DNA of 64,000 nucleotides from an uncultured Paracoccaceae bacterium. Its GTDB lineage: Bacteria > Pseudomonadota > Alphaproteobacteria > Rhodobacterales > Rhodobacteraceae. The stretch lies in NCBI GenBank assembly GCA_913061275.1, contig CAJXSR010000001.1, forward strand, positions 124,001-188,000. Reading direction: 5' to 3'. This document shows, in pieces, positions 46,701 to 55,889 of the stretch (position 1 is its first letter; each line of letters opens with the position of its first letter). Under the pieces are notes generated by a model that worked only from the letters and a program-made list of their open reading frames with translations, was not told the origin of the DNA and did not search any database. Position numbers and translations under genes: made by a program.

Positions 46701-48273
46701 CCACTCCACACCAGGGGTGACATTGATTAGTCCGCCGCCGCATCATGACATTTATTCAATCGAAGATTTGGCACAGTTAATTTATGATCTGAAACAGATC
46801 AATCCACGCGCAAAAGTAACTGTGAAACTAGTGGCCTCATCTGGGGTTGGCACGATTGCAGCGGGTGTGGCGAAAGCCCATGCGGATGTTATTTTAATCT
46901 CGGGGCATAATGGCGGTACGGGCGCGTCGCCCGCAACGTCTATAAAATATGCGGGCTTGCCTTGGGAAATGGGGCTGTCAGAAGCGCATCAAGTTCTGGC
47001 GATGAACAACTTGCGTGATCGCGTAACTTTGCGCACCGATGGTGGTTTACGCACGGGCCGCGACATTGTGATGGCTGCAATGTTGGGTGCCGAAGAGTAC
47101 GGTATCGGCACGGCCGCATTGATTGCGATGGGCTGTATTATGGTACGCCAATGCCAGTCAAATACCTGCCCTGTTGGGGTCTGCGTGCAAGACGAAGAAT
47201 TGCGTAAAAAATTCACGGGAACAGCGGATAAAGTGGTGAACCTTATCACATTTTATGCCCAAGAAGTGCGTGAAATTCTGGCGTCTTTGGGAATGCGATC
47301 AATGGATGAAGTTATTGGACGTGCAGATATGTTGGCGCAAGTCAGTCGTGGGTCATCGCATTTGGATGACCTTGATTTGAATCCCTTGTTGATTAGTGTC
47401 GATGATGCGGACAAAATTATTTATAACCGCGATAAGGATCGCCAATCTGTACCTGATACGTTGGATGCGGATATTATGAAAGATGCACAACCGTTCTTTA
47501 AAGAAGGTGAAAAAATGCAACTTTCTTATGCTGTGCAAAATACGCATCGTACCATCGGCACGCGGGTTTCCAGCCATATTGTGCAAAGATTTGGAATGCG
47601 CAATGAATTGCAACCTGACCATTTGACGATCAAACTAACAGGCTCTGCGGGGCAATCATTGGGGGCTTTTGCGCCTAATGGGCTGAAACTGGAAGTGTCA
47701 GGGGATGCCAATGATTACGTGGGTAAAGGCCTGTCAGGGGGCATGATTATTGTGCGCCCGCCAAAGGGTAGCCCGTTGATTGCTGCGGAAAACACCATTA
47801 TCGGCAATACGGTTTTGTATGGGGCGACGGGTGGCAAGCTGTTTGCCAACGGCCGTGCAGGTGAACGTTTTTGTGTGCGCAATTCAGGCGCGCAGGTTGT
47901 GGTTGAAGGCTGTGGCAGTAACGGATGTGAATATATGACAGGTGGCGTCACGGTAATTTTAGGGTCAGTTGGTGCTAACTTTGGCGCTGGTATGACGGGC
48001 GGCATGGCTTATATTTATGATCCTAAACGTGTGTTTGACCAATATGTAAATATGGAATCTTTGATGCTTGCATCTGTTACTGTTCCCCATTGGGAGGCAC
48101 AGTTAAAAGGCTTGTTAGAACAGCATCTGGCGGAAACGGGTAGTGCTAAAACCAAAGAGATTTTGCATCGTTGGGATGAAGAGTTGGCAAACTTTGTTCA
48201 GGTTTGCCCAAAGGAGATGTTAAATCGTCTTACGCATCCATTAAGTTTAGAAAGCGATCAGAAGTCTGCCTAA
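43735..48273 (+). CDS. gltB: Glutamate synthase (NADPH) large subunit
   Basis: Converts glutamine and 2-oxoglutarate to two glutamates; main entry of ammonia into metabolism together with glutamine synthetase. It has 1512 residues: a 37-residue leader, then Cys38 (EHSACGVG), which becomes the N-terminal nucleophile of the glutaminase domain; a central domain; the FMN/synthase domain with SGHNGGTGASPATSIK and the 3Fe-4S ligand segment CQSNTCPVGVC; and the C-terminal beta-helix with repeated Gly (GGVTVILGSVGANFGAGMTGG). GGGAG is 8 nt before the ATG. Confidence 0.98.
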   Translation: MTNNAQKITKNWKAEQEAKRAYMAANGMYSETDEHSACGVGMVVSIYGTRSRQVVENGIKALRAVWHRGAVDADGKTGDGAGIHVQIPVPFIYDQIERTGHKPRQDELVAVGQVFLPRIDFGAQEICRTIVETEVLRMGYYIYGWRHVPVDVSCLGEKANATRPEIEQILISNSKGVTEVEFERELYVIRRRIEKAVNAAHVKDFYVCSLSCRSIIYKGMMLAEQVAVFYPDLMDERFTSSFAIYHQRYSTNTFPQWWLAQPFRMLAHNGEINTLKGNVNWMKSHEIRMASKNFGDSAEDIKPIISAGSSDSAALDSVFEVMVRAGRNAPMAKTMLVPETMNSAEMKDAWKDMYAYSNAVMEPWDGPAALVMTDGRWVCAGLDRSGLRPMRYVVTGDGLLIAGSETGMVPTDEMNVLEKGALGPGQMIAVDMAKGRLLHDGELKDELAASRPFGKWVGSIVNLDKAHSKISETVAYTGAELRKRQIAAGYSIEELEMILHPMAEDAKEILASMGDDTPSAVLSDQYRPLSHFFRQNFSQVTNPPIDSLREARVMSLRTRFGNLRNVLDESNEQTEILQLESPFLSNAQFDHIVSQFGDAVTRIDCTFEGTDDGALQVALARIRTEAEDAVRSGSGHLVLTDEHQNENRAPVPMILATSAVHSWLTKIGLRTFCSVNVRSAECIDPHYFAVLIGSGATTVNAYLAQDSLADRIERGLLDQTLDVAVARYKEAINQGLLKIMAKMGISVIGSYRGGLNFEAVGLSRAMVAEYFPGMLSRISGIGLHGVQRSLKKVHMRGWNSGQDILPIGGFYKARRTGETHAWQAQNMHILQSACDRASYDLWKQYSAKMKANPPIALRDLMDFKPVAKPIPLEEVESITAIRKRFVTPGMSLGALSPEAHKTLNVAMNRIGAKSDSGEGGEDPAHFAPEPNGDNPSAKIKQVASGRFGVTAEYLNQCEELEIKVAQGAKPGEGGQLPGMKVTELIARLRHSTPGVTLISPPPHHDIYSIEDLAQLIYDLKQINPRAKVTVKLVASSGVGTIAAGVAKAHADVILISGHNGGTGASPATSIKYAGLPWEMGLSEAHQVLAMNNLRDRVTLRTDGGLRTGRDIVMAAMLGAEEYGIGTAALIAMGCIMVRQCQSNTCPVGVCVQDEELRKKFTGTADKVVNLITFYAQEVREILASLGMRSMDEVIGRADMLAQVSRGSSHLDDLDLNPLLISVDDADKIIYNRDKDRQSVPDTLDADIMKDAQPFFKEGEKMQLSYAVQNTHRTIGTRVSSHIVQRFGMRNELQPDHLTIKLTGSAGQSLGAFAPNGLKLEVSGDANDYVGKGLSGGMIIVRPPKGSPLIAAENTIIGNTVLYGATGGKLFANGRAGERFCVRNSGAQVVVEGCGSNGCEYMTGGVTVILGSVGANFGAGMTGGMAYIYDPKRVFDQYVNMESLMLASVTVPHWEAQLKGLLEQHLAETGSAKTKEILHRWDEELANFVQVCPKEMLNRLTHPLSLESDQKSA

Positions 48274-48277
48274 ACCG

Positions 48278-48307
48278 CGCCCTGCATCGCTATTGCTGTG
48301 CAGGGTG
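48278..48307 (+). terminator. Hairpin after gltB
   Basis: CCCTGCA (48280-48286) pairs with TGCAGGG (48299-48305), extended by a G-T and a C-G pair, with a 12-nt loop. It begins 5 bp after the gltB stop and has only a weak T-rich tail (TGTTC). Confidence 0.45.
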
Positions 48308-48366
48308 TTCAAATGTATTGCTCTGCCCTTTTTTCGCATTATGCTGAAGAAAAAGACTTATTGGAT

Positions 48367-49101
48367 ATGGCGCGAAAACTGAAACGCAAGAAAAAGCCTG
48401 TTGGCCCCATTGTGTGGCTTGCAAGAAAATTGCGCGGTTGGCTTCGCGTGATACTAAAGTTCAGTTTGGGGCTGATCTTTATTTGTATTCTGGTAGTTGC
48501 AGTTTTTCGAATTATAAACCCCCCGATCACTTATTACATTGCGTCTGAATGGATCCGTATCGGAGAAATGAAGCGCGACTGGACCCCAATCGAGGATTTT
48601 CAGCCGTACGTTGCGCGTGCAATCGTGGCTGCCGAGGATGCAAATTTCTGCCAACATTCAGGGTTTGATTATGCCGCAATCAAGTTAGCTTTGAATGGAA
48701 AGGGTCGATTAAGGGGGGCATCTACTATTTCACAACAAACTGCTAAAAATGTATTTCTATGGCAGGGTCGCACATGGGTTCGCAAGGGATTAGAAGTAGG
48801 GTTTACGGTTCTGATTGAGCTGCTTTGGCCAAAGCAACGCATTGTCGAGATTTACTTGAATGTTGCCGAATTTGACGAAGGAGTATTTGGTGTAGCGGCG
48901 GCAGGGCGGCATTATTTTGGGGTGGAACCTGATAAGATAACACGCATGCAAGCGGCAAGATTGGCAGCGGTTTTGCCGAACCCTAAAAACCGTTCTGCAA
49001 GCCGCCCTAAAAAAGGTATATTACAGCGCGCAGATCAAATATTATCTGGTGCAGAAACAATAGCAGCAGATGGCCGCGCAGAATGTTTTAGTAGAGGTTG
49101 A
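48367..49101 (+). CDS. mtgA: Monofunctional biosynthetic peptidoglycan transglycosylase
   Basis: Polymerises lipid II into glycan strands at the inner membrane. About 244 residues from the ATG at 48367 (MARKLKRKKKP); an open frame extends upstream to 48298. One N-terminal membrane helix (LGLIFICILVVAVFRI), then the GT51 motifs AAEDANFCQHSGFD with catalytic Glu, RGASTISQQTAKNVFLW, and EIYLNVAEF. There is no transpeptidase domain, which separates it from class A PBPs. Confidence 0.93.
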   Translation: MARKLKRKKKPVGPIVWLARKLRGWLRVILKFSLGLIFICILVVAVFRIINPPITYYIASEWIRIGEMKRDWTPIEDFQPYVARAIVAAEDANFCQHSGFDYAAIKLALNGKGRLRGASTISQQTAKNVFLWQGRTWVRKGLEVGFTVLIELLWPKQRIVEIYLNVAEFDEGVFGVAAAGRHYFGVEPDKITRMQAARLAAVLPNPKNRSASRPKKGILQRADQILSGAETIAADGRAECFSRG

Positions 49102-49157
49102 ATTATTTAAGACTTCGGGGCAAAAGCATTTTATCAAGAAAGAAAAAAGAAACCCTA

Positions 49158-49823
49158 ATGTATCGTTTATATCATTACCCCCTATCGCCGTTTTCACGCA
49201 AAGTTCGTTTGGTTTTGGCGGAAAAAAGCATTGAAGTAGAGCTAATAGAAGAATGCTACTGGGAAGCCCGCCCAGAGTTTTTACGCATGAACCCAAGTGG
49301 TAAAGTACCTGTGCTGAAAACTGACACAATAACACTTAGCGATTCTGTAGCGATATGTGAGTATTTGAATGACCTTCACCCAGAACCCGCATTATTTCCT
49401 ACGGATATTGAAAGACGTGCGGAAACACGGCGTTTGGTGGCGTGGTTTGATGATAAATTTTACCGTGAAGTAACCCTGAACCTTTTGGGTGAGCGATTGC
49501 TGAAAAAGGTCATGGGCCAAGGCTACCCTGAAAGTAAAAATGTAAAAGCAGGTGCCAAAAGCATTCGGTATCATTTAAATTACATGACCTATCTTTTAGA
49601 CCGCCGCCGTTGGTTGGCGGGAGACAGGTTAAGCATGGCTGATTTTTCGGCTGCCGCGCAAATTTCATGCCTTGATTATATTTCTGATGTTGATTGGAAC
49701 AGTTATGATCTGGTCAAAGATTGGTATGCTAAGATTAAATCACGCCCAGCGTTTAGATCATTGTTAGCAGATCAATTACCTGGCTTTCCGCAACCCGCAC
49801 ATTATGCCGATCTAGATTTCTGA
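49158..49823 (+). CDS. Glutathione S-transferase family protein
   Basis: A 221-residue protein with an N-terminal thioredoxin-fold half ([20 protein letters not shown], with SGKVPVL and the cis-Pro and SVAICEYL glutathione contact region) and a C-terminal helical half. The active-site Ser in SPFS fits beta/omega-type bacterial GSTs. The specific substrate is unknown. An in-frame ATG at 49098 would add 20 residues overlapping mtgA; the ATG at 49158 fits the family start. It overlaps queG by one base (TGATG). Confidence 0.87.
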   Translation: MYRLYHYPLSPFSRKVRLVLAEKSIEVELIEECYWEARPEFLRMNPSGKVPVLKTDTITLSDSVAICEYLNDLHPEPALFPTDIERRAETRRLVAWFDDKFYREVTLNLLGERLLKKVMGQGYPESKNVKAGAKSIRYHLNYMTYLLDRRRWLAGDRLSMADFSAAAQISCLDYISDVDWNSYDLVKDWYAKIKSRPAFRSLLADQLPGFPQPAHYADLDF

Positions 49824-50854
49824 TGACTGAAACCTTACTTCATCAGCTGCGTAAGCGGTCACAAGAAGAAGGGTTTGCTAAAATGGGTGTGTGCGCACCC
49901 GATGCGATACCGCAAGCCGCCGAACGGTTGGCCGAATATGTGGACAAAGGGCGTCATGGGCAGATGGGCTGGATGGCGGAGCGGATGCATTGGCGTGGCA
50001 ACCCAGCAGAGCTTTGGGCGGATGCGAAATCTGTGGTGATGTTGGCAGAACCCTATACGCCTACACATGATCCGATGGCGGTGTTGGGGCAATCAGATCG
50101 CGGGGCTATTTCGGTATATGCGCAAAACCGTGATTACCATGATGCGCTGAAGAAGCGTTTGAAACGGGTGGGTCGCTGGTTAATTGAACAAGCGGCGGGC
50201 ACTGAAATTAAGGTTTTTGTAGATACGGCCCCTGTGATGGAAAAACCTTTGGGGGCTGCGGCAGGGTTAGGCTGGCAAGGCAAGCATACGAATTTAGTGT
50301 CGGGTGATTTGGGTAATTGGTTTTTTCTGGGGGCAATTTTTACCACACTCGATTTTACCAAAGATAAAGCTGGTACTGATAGGTGTGGGTCGTGCCGGGC
50401 GTGTTTGGATATTTGCCCGACAAAGGCGTTTCCGGCACCTTACCAGTTAGATGCTCGCAGGTGCATTTCTTATTTAACGATAGAACATAAAGGCCCTGTT
50501 GATGAAGAATTACGGGCCCTGATGGGCAACCGTATTTATGGCTGTGATGATTGTTTGGCAGTCTGCCCGTGGAACAAGTTTGCTGTTGCAGCACATGAAG
50601 TGGGGTATCATGCGCGTGAAGAATTGAAGGCCCCAAAACTGGCAGAACTGGCAAGGTTGGATGATGCGGCGTTTCGGGTGTTTTTTAGTAAATCACCTGT
50701 GAAACGGATTGGGCGTAATCAGTTTGTGCGAAACGTTTTATATGCCATTGGCAACTCTGGGGATGTGAGCTTAAAAACGGTGGCCAGCGAATTAATGCAC
50801 GATGAAGATCCAACTGTGGTCGACGCAGCAACATGGGCAGAGGCGCGATTATGA
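49823..50854 (+). CDS. queG: Epoxyqueuosine reductase QueG
   Basis: Reduces epoxyqueuosine to queuosine in tRNA, using cobalamin and two 4Fe-4S clusters. It has 343 residues. The two ferredoxin-like motifs are [12 protein letters not shown] and [13 protein letters not shown] near residues ~192 and ~243; preceding [18 protein letters not shown] is conserved, followed by a C-terminal HEAT-like repeat. It overlaps both GST (1 bp) and the next dehydrogenase (4 bp), so they are likely one transcript. Confidence 0.95.
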   Translation: MTETLLHQLRKRSQEEGFAKMGVCAPDAIPQAAERLAEYVDKGRHGQMGWMAERMHWRGNPAELWADAKSVVMLAEPYTPTHDPMAVLGQSDRGAISVYAQNRDYHDALKKRLKRVGRWLIEQAAGTEIKVFVDTAPVMEKPLGAAAGLGWQGKHTNLVSGDLGNWFFLGAIFTTLDFTKDKAGTDRCGSCRACLDICPTKAFPAPYQLDARRCISYLTIEHKGPVDEELRALMGNRIYGCDDCLAVCPWNKFAVAAHEVGYHAREELKAPKLAELARLDDAAFRVFFSKSPVKRIGRNQFVRNVLYAIGNSGDVSLKTVASELMHDEDPTVVDAATWAEARL

Positions 50855-51708
50855 CGGGTATTTTATTGAGTTTCGGACATGGGTATTCGGCACAAGCATT
50901 GTCACCTTTTCTGGTTAAAAAAGGTTGGAAGGTGTTTGGCACAACGCGGATGTCGGAAAATGTAGCGGGAATAGTTGCATCAGGGGCAGAGCCAGTTTTG
51001 TGGCCCAGTACGGATATTGAAACCTATCTGGATCAGGCAACGCATTTGCTAATATCAACTGCGCCAAATGAAACGGGCGACCCCGTATTGAATGCGCTAT
51101 CCGATCAAATAGCTGCAAGACGCGACCAGTTTAAATGGGTCGGGTATTTATCAACAACCGGGGTTTATGGTAACCATCAAGGGGGATGGGTGGATGAAAA
51201 AACTACATTAAACCCAGCAACAACGCGGGGGAAATGGCGGGTACAGGCCGAAAAAAGTTGGCAAGATATGGGCCTTGCCCTGCATATTTTCAGGCTTGCA
51301 GGTATTTATGGGCCAGGTCGGGGGCCTTTTGCAAAGCTGAAAAATGGCACTGCGCGGCGCATTATAAAAAAACACCAAGTGTTTAGCCGTACTCACGTGG
51401 AAGATATTGCACAGGTTTTAGCCGCCTCTATTGAAAAGCCAAGTACGGGTGCTGTGTATAATGTATGTGATGATTTGGCTGCCCCGCCTGAAGATGTCAT
51501 TGCATATGCAGCTAAATGTTTAGACCTACCTATTCCTGTTGGCGAAGATTTTGAAACGGCAAAAATGTCGGCTATGGCACGTAGTTTTTATTCGGAATCA
51601 AAGAAGGTTTCGAATGCTAAAATCAAACAAGATCTGGAAGTGGTTTTAAAATACCCTGATTATAAATCTGGGTTAGATGCACTTTTAACGGGAAGCGGAA
51701 AAAATTAA
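50851..51708 (+). CDS. Atypical short-chain dehydrogenase/NAD-dependent epimerase family protein
   Basis: A 285-residue protein with Rossmann-like start [20 protein letters not shown], an epimerase-type catalytic region [18 protein letters not shown], and [14 protein letters not shown]. The glycine pattern is looser than in classical SDRs. It resembles YeeZ-like proteins of unknown role. The start is the ATG at 50851, overlapping the queG stop (ATGA). Confidence 0.8.
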   Translation: MTGILLSFGHGYSAQALSPFLVKKGWKVFGTTRMSENVAGIVASGAEPVLWPSTDIETYLDQATHLLISTAPNETGDPVLNALSDQIAARRDQFKWVGYLSTTGVYGNHQGGWVDEKTTLNPATTRGKWRVQAEKSWQDMGLALHIFRLAGIYGPGRGPFAKLKNGTARRIIKKHQVFSRTHVEDIAQVLAASIEKPSTGAVYNVCDDLAAPPEDVIAYAAKCLDLPIPVGEDFETAKMSAMARSFYSESKKVSNAKIKQDLEVVLKYPDYKSGLDALLTGSGKN

Positions 51709-51734
51709 GGGACGGCACCGTAGCACCATCCCTT
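51707..51734 (+). terminator. Hairpin after the SDR gene
   Basis: AAGGGACGG (51707-51715) and CCATCCCTT (51726-51734) pair with one C-A mismatch around an 11-nt loop, overlapping the stop codon. It may end the mtgA-GST-queG-SDR transcript; no T-run is present. Confidence 0.4.
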
Positions 51735-51744
51735 GAAACTGTAT

Positions 51745-51766
51745 GCGTCTGACGTAATGTCAGCGC
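51745..51766 (-). terminator. Hairpin downstream of the small exported protein gene
   Basis: GCGtCTGAC (51745-51753) and GTCAGCGC (51759-51766) form an 8-bp stem with one bulged base and a 5-nt loop, 12 bp after the stop of the leftward small gene. No T-run follows. Confidence 0.35.
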
Positions 51767-51777
51767 GGTAACGACTA

Positions 51778-51978
51778 TTAGTCGTTGCTTGCAGCTACTG
51801 CTGCGGCAATTACCAAAAGAACGATAATTGGCACAAGAGCACCACCTGAAGAGCCTGCTGAAGAAGAACCTTCTTCTGCTGCCATTACTGGTGCTTCTAC
51901 TACTGGTTCGGCCAATGAGCCGGCGAATGCTGATGTTGCTGCAAGAGTTAGAGCAGCTGCTAGTGCGATAGATTTCAT
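51778..51978 (-). CDS. Small exported protein with C-terminal membrane segment
   Basis: A 66-residue product from the ATG at 51978, which has GGAGG 8 nt upstream. Residues 1-22 (MKSIALAAALTLAATSAFA followed by GSL) look like a Sec signal peptide with AFA cleavage site; then a short Pro/Val/Glu part (EPVVEAPVMAAEEG), a Ser/Gly linker, and a hydrophobic end (ALVPIIVLLVIAAAVAAS). It could lie in the inner membrane after export. I do not know the family; similar small proteins, to my memory, occur in roseobacters. The strong ribosome site suggests it is well expressed. Confidence 0.7.
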   Translation of the reverse strand: MKSIALAAALTLAATSAFAGSLAEPVVEAPVMAAEEGSSSAGSSGGALVPIIVLLVIAAAVAASND

Positions 51979-52141
51979 ATGAAAATCCTCCAAATTAAAA
52001 TAGTCCGTCGTATGTGTGGGTAAGGTAGATGACCCCACGACGAACACCCAAGACTGTACCTCGTGTGACTTTTTAAACAGCTTACAATAATTTTGGCAAC
52101 AATAAGATGCCATGAATTCGTCAAAATAGCCCAAAAAGCCG

Positions 52142-52753
52142 TTAAATAAGCAACACTTGCGTCCCAACTTTGGTCAATTCGAACAGTTCAGCAATATGTT
52201 CGTTAAATAAGCCGATGCACCCGTTCGACGAACGCCGCCCAATTTTACGTGTGTCATGGGTTCCGTGTATACGGTAATATTGCCAGCTTAGGTAAAGTGC
52301 ATGTGTGCCAAGTGGGTTTTCTGGGCCTGCTGGAATGTATTTTGGCCAGTCAGGGTTGCGTTTAAGCATGTTTGCCGTAGGCCGCCAATCAGGGCCAATG
52401 CGCTTACGGATGATCGATGTGCGCCCCAAGCGCGTTAGATCATCTGATTCGGGAACACTGGTTGGGTATAGTTTGTAAATTGTTTCATCTTCTGACCAAT
52501 AATGTAATGCGCGACTACGGGTATCTACCAAAACCACATTGTTTTTCAGGTTTGAAAAATATGGTTGCCAGCTTTTCGACTTAAAGTTGGAAGAATTACG
52601 CTTAACCGTTCCTGTCTCTAGGTCTGCAATGTTCTCTTCGTCAATATCTTGTAGAAGTGCAGGATCTGTTTGCCCCCATGCTTTGGTGCTAATAAGAGAG
52701 GCCGTTGCCAGAGTTGATGTGGTAAATGCGCGTCTTGTGATTTTCTTGACCAT
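52142..52753 (-). CDS. L,D-transpeptidase family protein (YkuD domain), Tat-type signal
   Basis: A 203-residue exported enzyme. The N-terminus KKITRRAFTTSTLATASLI has a twin-arginine-like motif. The YkuD catalytic core is HGTHDTRKIGRRSSNGCIGL, with Cys179 as nucleophile. Such enzymes make 3-3 peptidoglycan crosslinks or attach proteins to the wall. It is leftward, next to a CAP-domain lipoprotein on the other strand and 6 bp from another such gene pair beyond it. Confidence 0.9.
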   Translation of the reverse strand: MVKKITRRAFTTSTLATASLISTKAWGQTDPALLQDIDEENIADLETGTVKRNSSNFKSKSWQPYFSNLKNNVVLVDTRSRALHYWSEDETIYKLYPTSVPESDDLTRLGRTSIIRKRIGPDWRPTANMLKRNPDWPKYIPAGPENPLGTHALYLSWQYYRIHGTHDTRKIGRRSSNGCIGLFNEHIAELFELTKVGTQVLLI

Positions 52754-52914
52754 CGATTTTTCCCGATTTTAATTCATTAATTGCATAAATAGTGCCTTTG
52801 CATCACAGTTGCAATTCAAAGAATTGTTAACTGTTGCAAACGGGCTTTCCAAGCAGTGCACCGCAGATTAAAAGGTCTGAGATAAAACAAGCATATTGGG
52901 TCAAGGGACAGAGA

Positions 52915-53421
52915 ATGATAAAAGCGCTGATCACAACATTTATGGTTGTTTTTGTACTAGGGGCCTGCACGGTTCCTGAAGAAACACCTACTGATGGTGT
53001 TTATCGTCCAAAGGTATTTCGAATACCTGCTGGGGCGACAAGCAAAATTCAATTTCGTCAACTTGATACAGTGAATGAAATACGTTTGGCACGTGGCCTT
53101 GTGCCTTTGGAATTGTCTGCCCAATTAAATGCAGCGGCTAAAACACATTCTATTGATATGGCAAAACAACAGCGGCCTTGGCATTTCGGATCGGATGGAT
53201 CTTCGCCGATTGATCGGGTTGCACGCAGTGGCTATCCTGGCAAAATGCTGGGTGAGAACATTTCTGAAACTTATGAAAACGATACTGAAATTTTGCAAGT
53301 TTGGATGCGTGACCCGGACGCAAGGGCAAGCATAATGAACCCAGACGCACGGTTTCTGGGGCTTGCATGGTTTCAGGAAAAGAATGGTAAGATTTGGTGG
53401 ACGCAGTTAACAGGCAATTAA
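52915..53421 (+). CDS. CAP domain lipoprotein
   Basis: A 168-residue protein from the ATG at 52915 (AAGGGACAGAGA upstream). The lipobox LGAC places the lipidated Cys at residue 18. The CAP (SCP/PR1) domain follows: VNEIRLARGLVPLELSAQL, AAKTHSIDMAKQQRPWHFG, and GENIS. Bacterial CAP proteins have unclear enzymatic roles; some bind or process cell-wall components. It is divergent from one L,D-transpeptidase gene and convergent (6-bp gap) with another. Confidence 0.87.
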   Translation: MIKALITTFMVVFVLGACTVPEETPTDGVYRPKVFRIPAGATSKIQFRQLDTVNEIRLARGLVPLELSAQLNAAAKTHSIDMAKQQRPWHFGSDGSSPIDRVARSGYPGKMLGENISETYENDTEILQVWMRDPDARASIMNPDARFLGLAWFQEKNGKIWWTQLTGN

Positions 53422-53427
53422 TGTTGA

Positions 53428-53931
53428 CTAAGGCAGCACATCAATTTGCGTGCCTACAGCAATCATAGAATAGATCGTTTCCATCTCTTTGTTAGTGACA
53501 GAAATACATCCTGCTGTCCAATCTGGTTTGTTGCGATTGCCAAATAATACTGGCCCACCATGAATAAAAATATCACCGCCCGGCGGTTTGCCCAACGCCT
53601 TGGCATATGCGCGATCTTTTGCGTTTGGATAAGACATGCCTAGGCTTAAATGAAATGCGCTGTTTGGATTACGGCGGTTTATGAAATAACTGCCCTCTGG
53701 GGTGCGCCCGTCACCTTCTATTTGCTTATGACCGCGTGGTGAGAATCCTAAATCCACATCGTATTTTTTCAGCACTTTTTTATTGTGCATCAACCACATT
53801 TGGCGGCTTGATTTTTCAACGATTATGCGTGTGACTTTCGGGCCGCGATACTTTTTGAATTTCGAAGGTGCGCCACATGCAGATAGAACTGCTGAGCCTG
53901 CAATTAACGGGAAAATTTCACGCCTGTTCAT
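53428..53931 (-). CDS. L,D-transpeptidase family lipoprotein (YkuD domain)
   Basis: A 167-residue exported enzyme with N-terminus MNRREIFPLIAGSAVLSACG; LSAC is a lipobox (Cys19). The catalytic core is IFIHGGP and DWTAGCISV, with Cys142. It may crosslink peptidoglycan or modify its stems. The ATG at 53931 lies 1 bp after the rlmN stop; an in-frame start at 53946 would overlap rlmN. It is the second such enzyme in 2 kb. Confidence 0.88.
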   Translation of the reverse strand: MNRREIFPLIAGSAVLSACGAPSKFKKYRGPKVTRIIVEKSSRQMWLMHNKKVLKKYDVDLGFSPRGHKQIEGDGRTPEGSYFINRRNPNSAFHLSLGMSYPNAKDRAYAKALGKPPGGDIFIHGGPVLFGNRNKPDWTAGCISVTNKEMETIYSMIAVGTQIDVLP

Positions 53932-53932
53932 T

Positions 53933-55102
53933 TCAAAGTCCTGCATCTTGCGCTATTTGTTTTGCTGATTTGCGCTTTCTTTCGGTGGCAGACTTTAGCT
54001 GACCACATGCTGCCATTATATCCTCACCTCGTGGCGTTCGTATAGGGCTTGCGTAACCTGCCTCGTTCACAATGTCGGCAAATGCTTCGATTCGTTCCCA
54101 ATCAGAACGGATATAAGGTGATCCGGGCCAAGGGTTGAACGGGATCAGGTTGATTTTGGCGGGAATGCCAGCAATCAGTTTTACCAAACGGTGCGCATCG
54201 GCATCGCTGTCGTTCACATCTTTTAGCATGACATATTCAAAGGTGATGCGTTCCGAATTAGACAGGCGCGGGTAGTCGCGACAAGCTTGCAGCAGTTCCG
54301 CAATTTTGTGCTTGCGGTTAATTGGTACCAGTTTGTCACGAACTTCATCCGTGGTGGCGTGAAAGCTGATTGCCAGCATACAACCGATTTCGGTTCCAGC
54401 GCGGATAATTTCAGGGACAACGCCACTTGTGGATAGGGTAATGCGTCGGCGCGACAGTGAAATGCCTTCATTGTCCATTGCAATTAGCATCGCATCACGC
54501 ACGTTATCTGTATTATAAAGTGGTTCACCCATACCCATCAGAACGATGTTAGAAATTGAGCGTTTATCGCCCGCAGGTTTGTCCCATTCTTCTAGATCAT
54601 CACGGGCCACCAAAATTTGACTTACAATTTCACCCGCTGTCAGATTGCGCACTAGTTTTTGCGTACCAGTGTGGCAAAATGGACAGGTTAATGTGCAGCC
54701 GATTTGGGAAGAAATGCATAGGGTGCCGCGGTTGGCTTCGGGGATATAAACAACTTCAACTTCATGCCCACCTGCAATGCGCAACAGGTACTTACGGGTG
54801 CCATCGGTTGAAATCTGCTTGGTTATGATTTTTGGGCGTGTGATGTGGCAATTATCTGTCAATGTGGCGCGAAACTCTTTTGACAGGTTTGTCATTTCTG
54901 AAAATGTAAGTGCGCCCTTTTGATACATCCAACCCCACACTTGGTTTACCCGCATGTTAAGCTGTTTGTCCGCTATACCGATGTTTGCAAATACAGCTTT
55001 CAATGCATCGCGCTGTAACCCGATTAAATTGGTTTTGGCCTCGGTTTCTAGTTTGCGCGGTACGGTAATATTATCAAGTGTTATCGGTGCAGTAGCGGTC
55101 AT
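53933..55102 (-). CDS. rlmN: Dual-specificity RNA methyltransferase RlmN
   Basis: Radical SAM methyltransferase that makes m2A2503 in 23S rRNA and m2A37 in some tRNAs. It has 389 residues, with the cluster motif CTLTCPFC (CxxxCxxC) at about residues 137-144, [25 protein letters not shown], and a late conserved Cys in [10 protein letters not shown] that works with the methylation mechanism. It is followed by an L,D-transpeptidase gene on the same strand. Confidence 0.96.
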   Translation of the reverse strand: MTATAPITLDNITVPRKLETEAKTNLIGLQRDALKAVFANIGIADKQLNMRVNQVWGWMYQKGALTFSEMTNLSKEFRATLTDNCHITRPKIITKQISTDGTRKYLLRIAGGHEVEVVYIPEANRGTLCISSQIGCTLTCPFCHTGTQKLVRNLTAGEIVSQILVARDDLEEWDKPAGDKRSISNIVLMGMGEPLYNTDNVRDAMLIAMDNEGISLSRRRITLSTSGVVPEIIRAGTEIGCMLAISFHATTDEVRDKLVPINRKHKIAELLQACRDYPRLSNSERITFEYVMLKDVNDSDADAHRLVKLIAGIPAKINLIPFNPWPGSPYIRSDWERIEAFADIVNEAGYASPIRTPRGEDIMAACGQLKSATERKRKSAKQIAQDAGL

Positions 55103-55193
55103 GATAGCGGGTTTCCAAATAAAAGTCCCAAAAACAGGGTTTCGGGGCTATATACCATAATTCTTGAAAGCAAAATGCTATAATGTGACTTTG

Positions 55194-55721
55194 CTATTTG
55201 CAGCGTTTTTCAGCTTCGGCAAGGGCGGCAGTAAAGCCAACCAACGAAAACGTATCAGTTGTAACTGTGCCACGCGCACTTTGTGCTTTGACAACTGCCG
55301 TGGCACCCCGTTTCATGGATGATCTTATTTTACTGTCAACCGCACCTGATTCAGGCCAAGCGTATTCGCCATCAACATAAAGCTCATACTTTGCTGAGCC
55401 AATGGAAAGCGACACTGTGCTGTCTGGGTTGAAAGGATAGCCGCCCGTAAAAGAAACCTCACCGCGTACACCGTTTTTTGGCAGGTAAGTGATGAAAAAC
55501 CGTATGTCACTGCGGTTTACCACTACGGGCTTACCAGCTTTCATATTAATGGTTTTCGTGGGTTTTGATACAATCCAGCACCTGCGTGGTTCATTTTCAA
55601 CAAAAACAGACCAGTCAGATTTTGAATCGACGACATTGGTTGAAGTTTGTGCTGATGCGTGCGGGGTAAAAAAGGACATTGCTGCGGTGATGCTACATGC
55701 CATTGCAATGGGTCTATACAT
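55194..55721 (-). CDS. Invasion-associated locus B (IalB)-like periplasmic protein
   Basis: A 175-residue protein with a signal peptide (MACSITAAMSFFTPHASAQ) and the IalB-type fold: DWSVFVENEPRRCWIVSKP (conserved Trp and Cys), a middle beta-rich part, and a late FSLVGFTAALAEAEKRC. IalB was first described in Bartonella; in free-living alphaproteobacteria its role is unclear. It is divergent from the asparaginase gene and downstream-facing toward rlmN. Confidence 0.8.
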   Translation of the reverse strand: MYRPIAMACSITAAMSFFTPHASAQTSTNVVDSKSDWSVFVENEPRRCWIVSKPTKTINMKAGKPVVVNRSDIRFFITYLPKNGVRGEVSFTGGYPFNPDSTVSLSIGSAKYELYVDGEYAWPESGAVDSKIRSSMKRGATAVVKAQSARGTVTTDTFSLVGFTAALAEAEKRCK

Positions 55722-55889
55722 TCTGCGTTACAGCCTCCAAGCTGTTATTTTTTGTTTAGTTTTTATTAACTAGGACGAAAATGTGGTTATCTTATGGCAT
55801 ATAATAGAATAAGGCAGGTATTTATAGCCAGAAGGCGCTTAGCAAATCCACAAAATCGGCGGATATTTGTATAATTGGAGTAAAATAAC

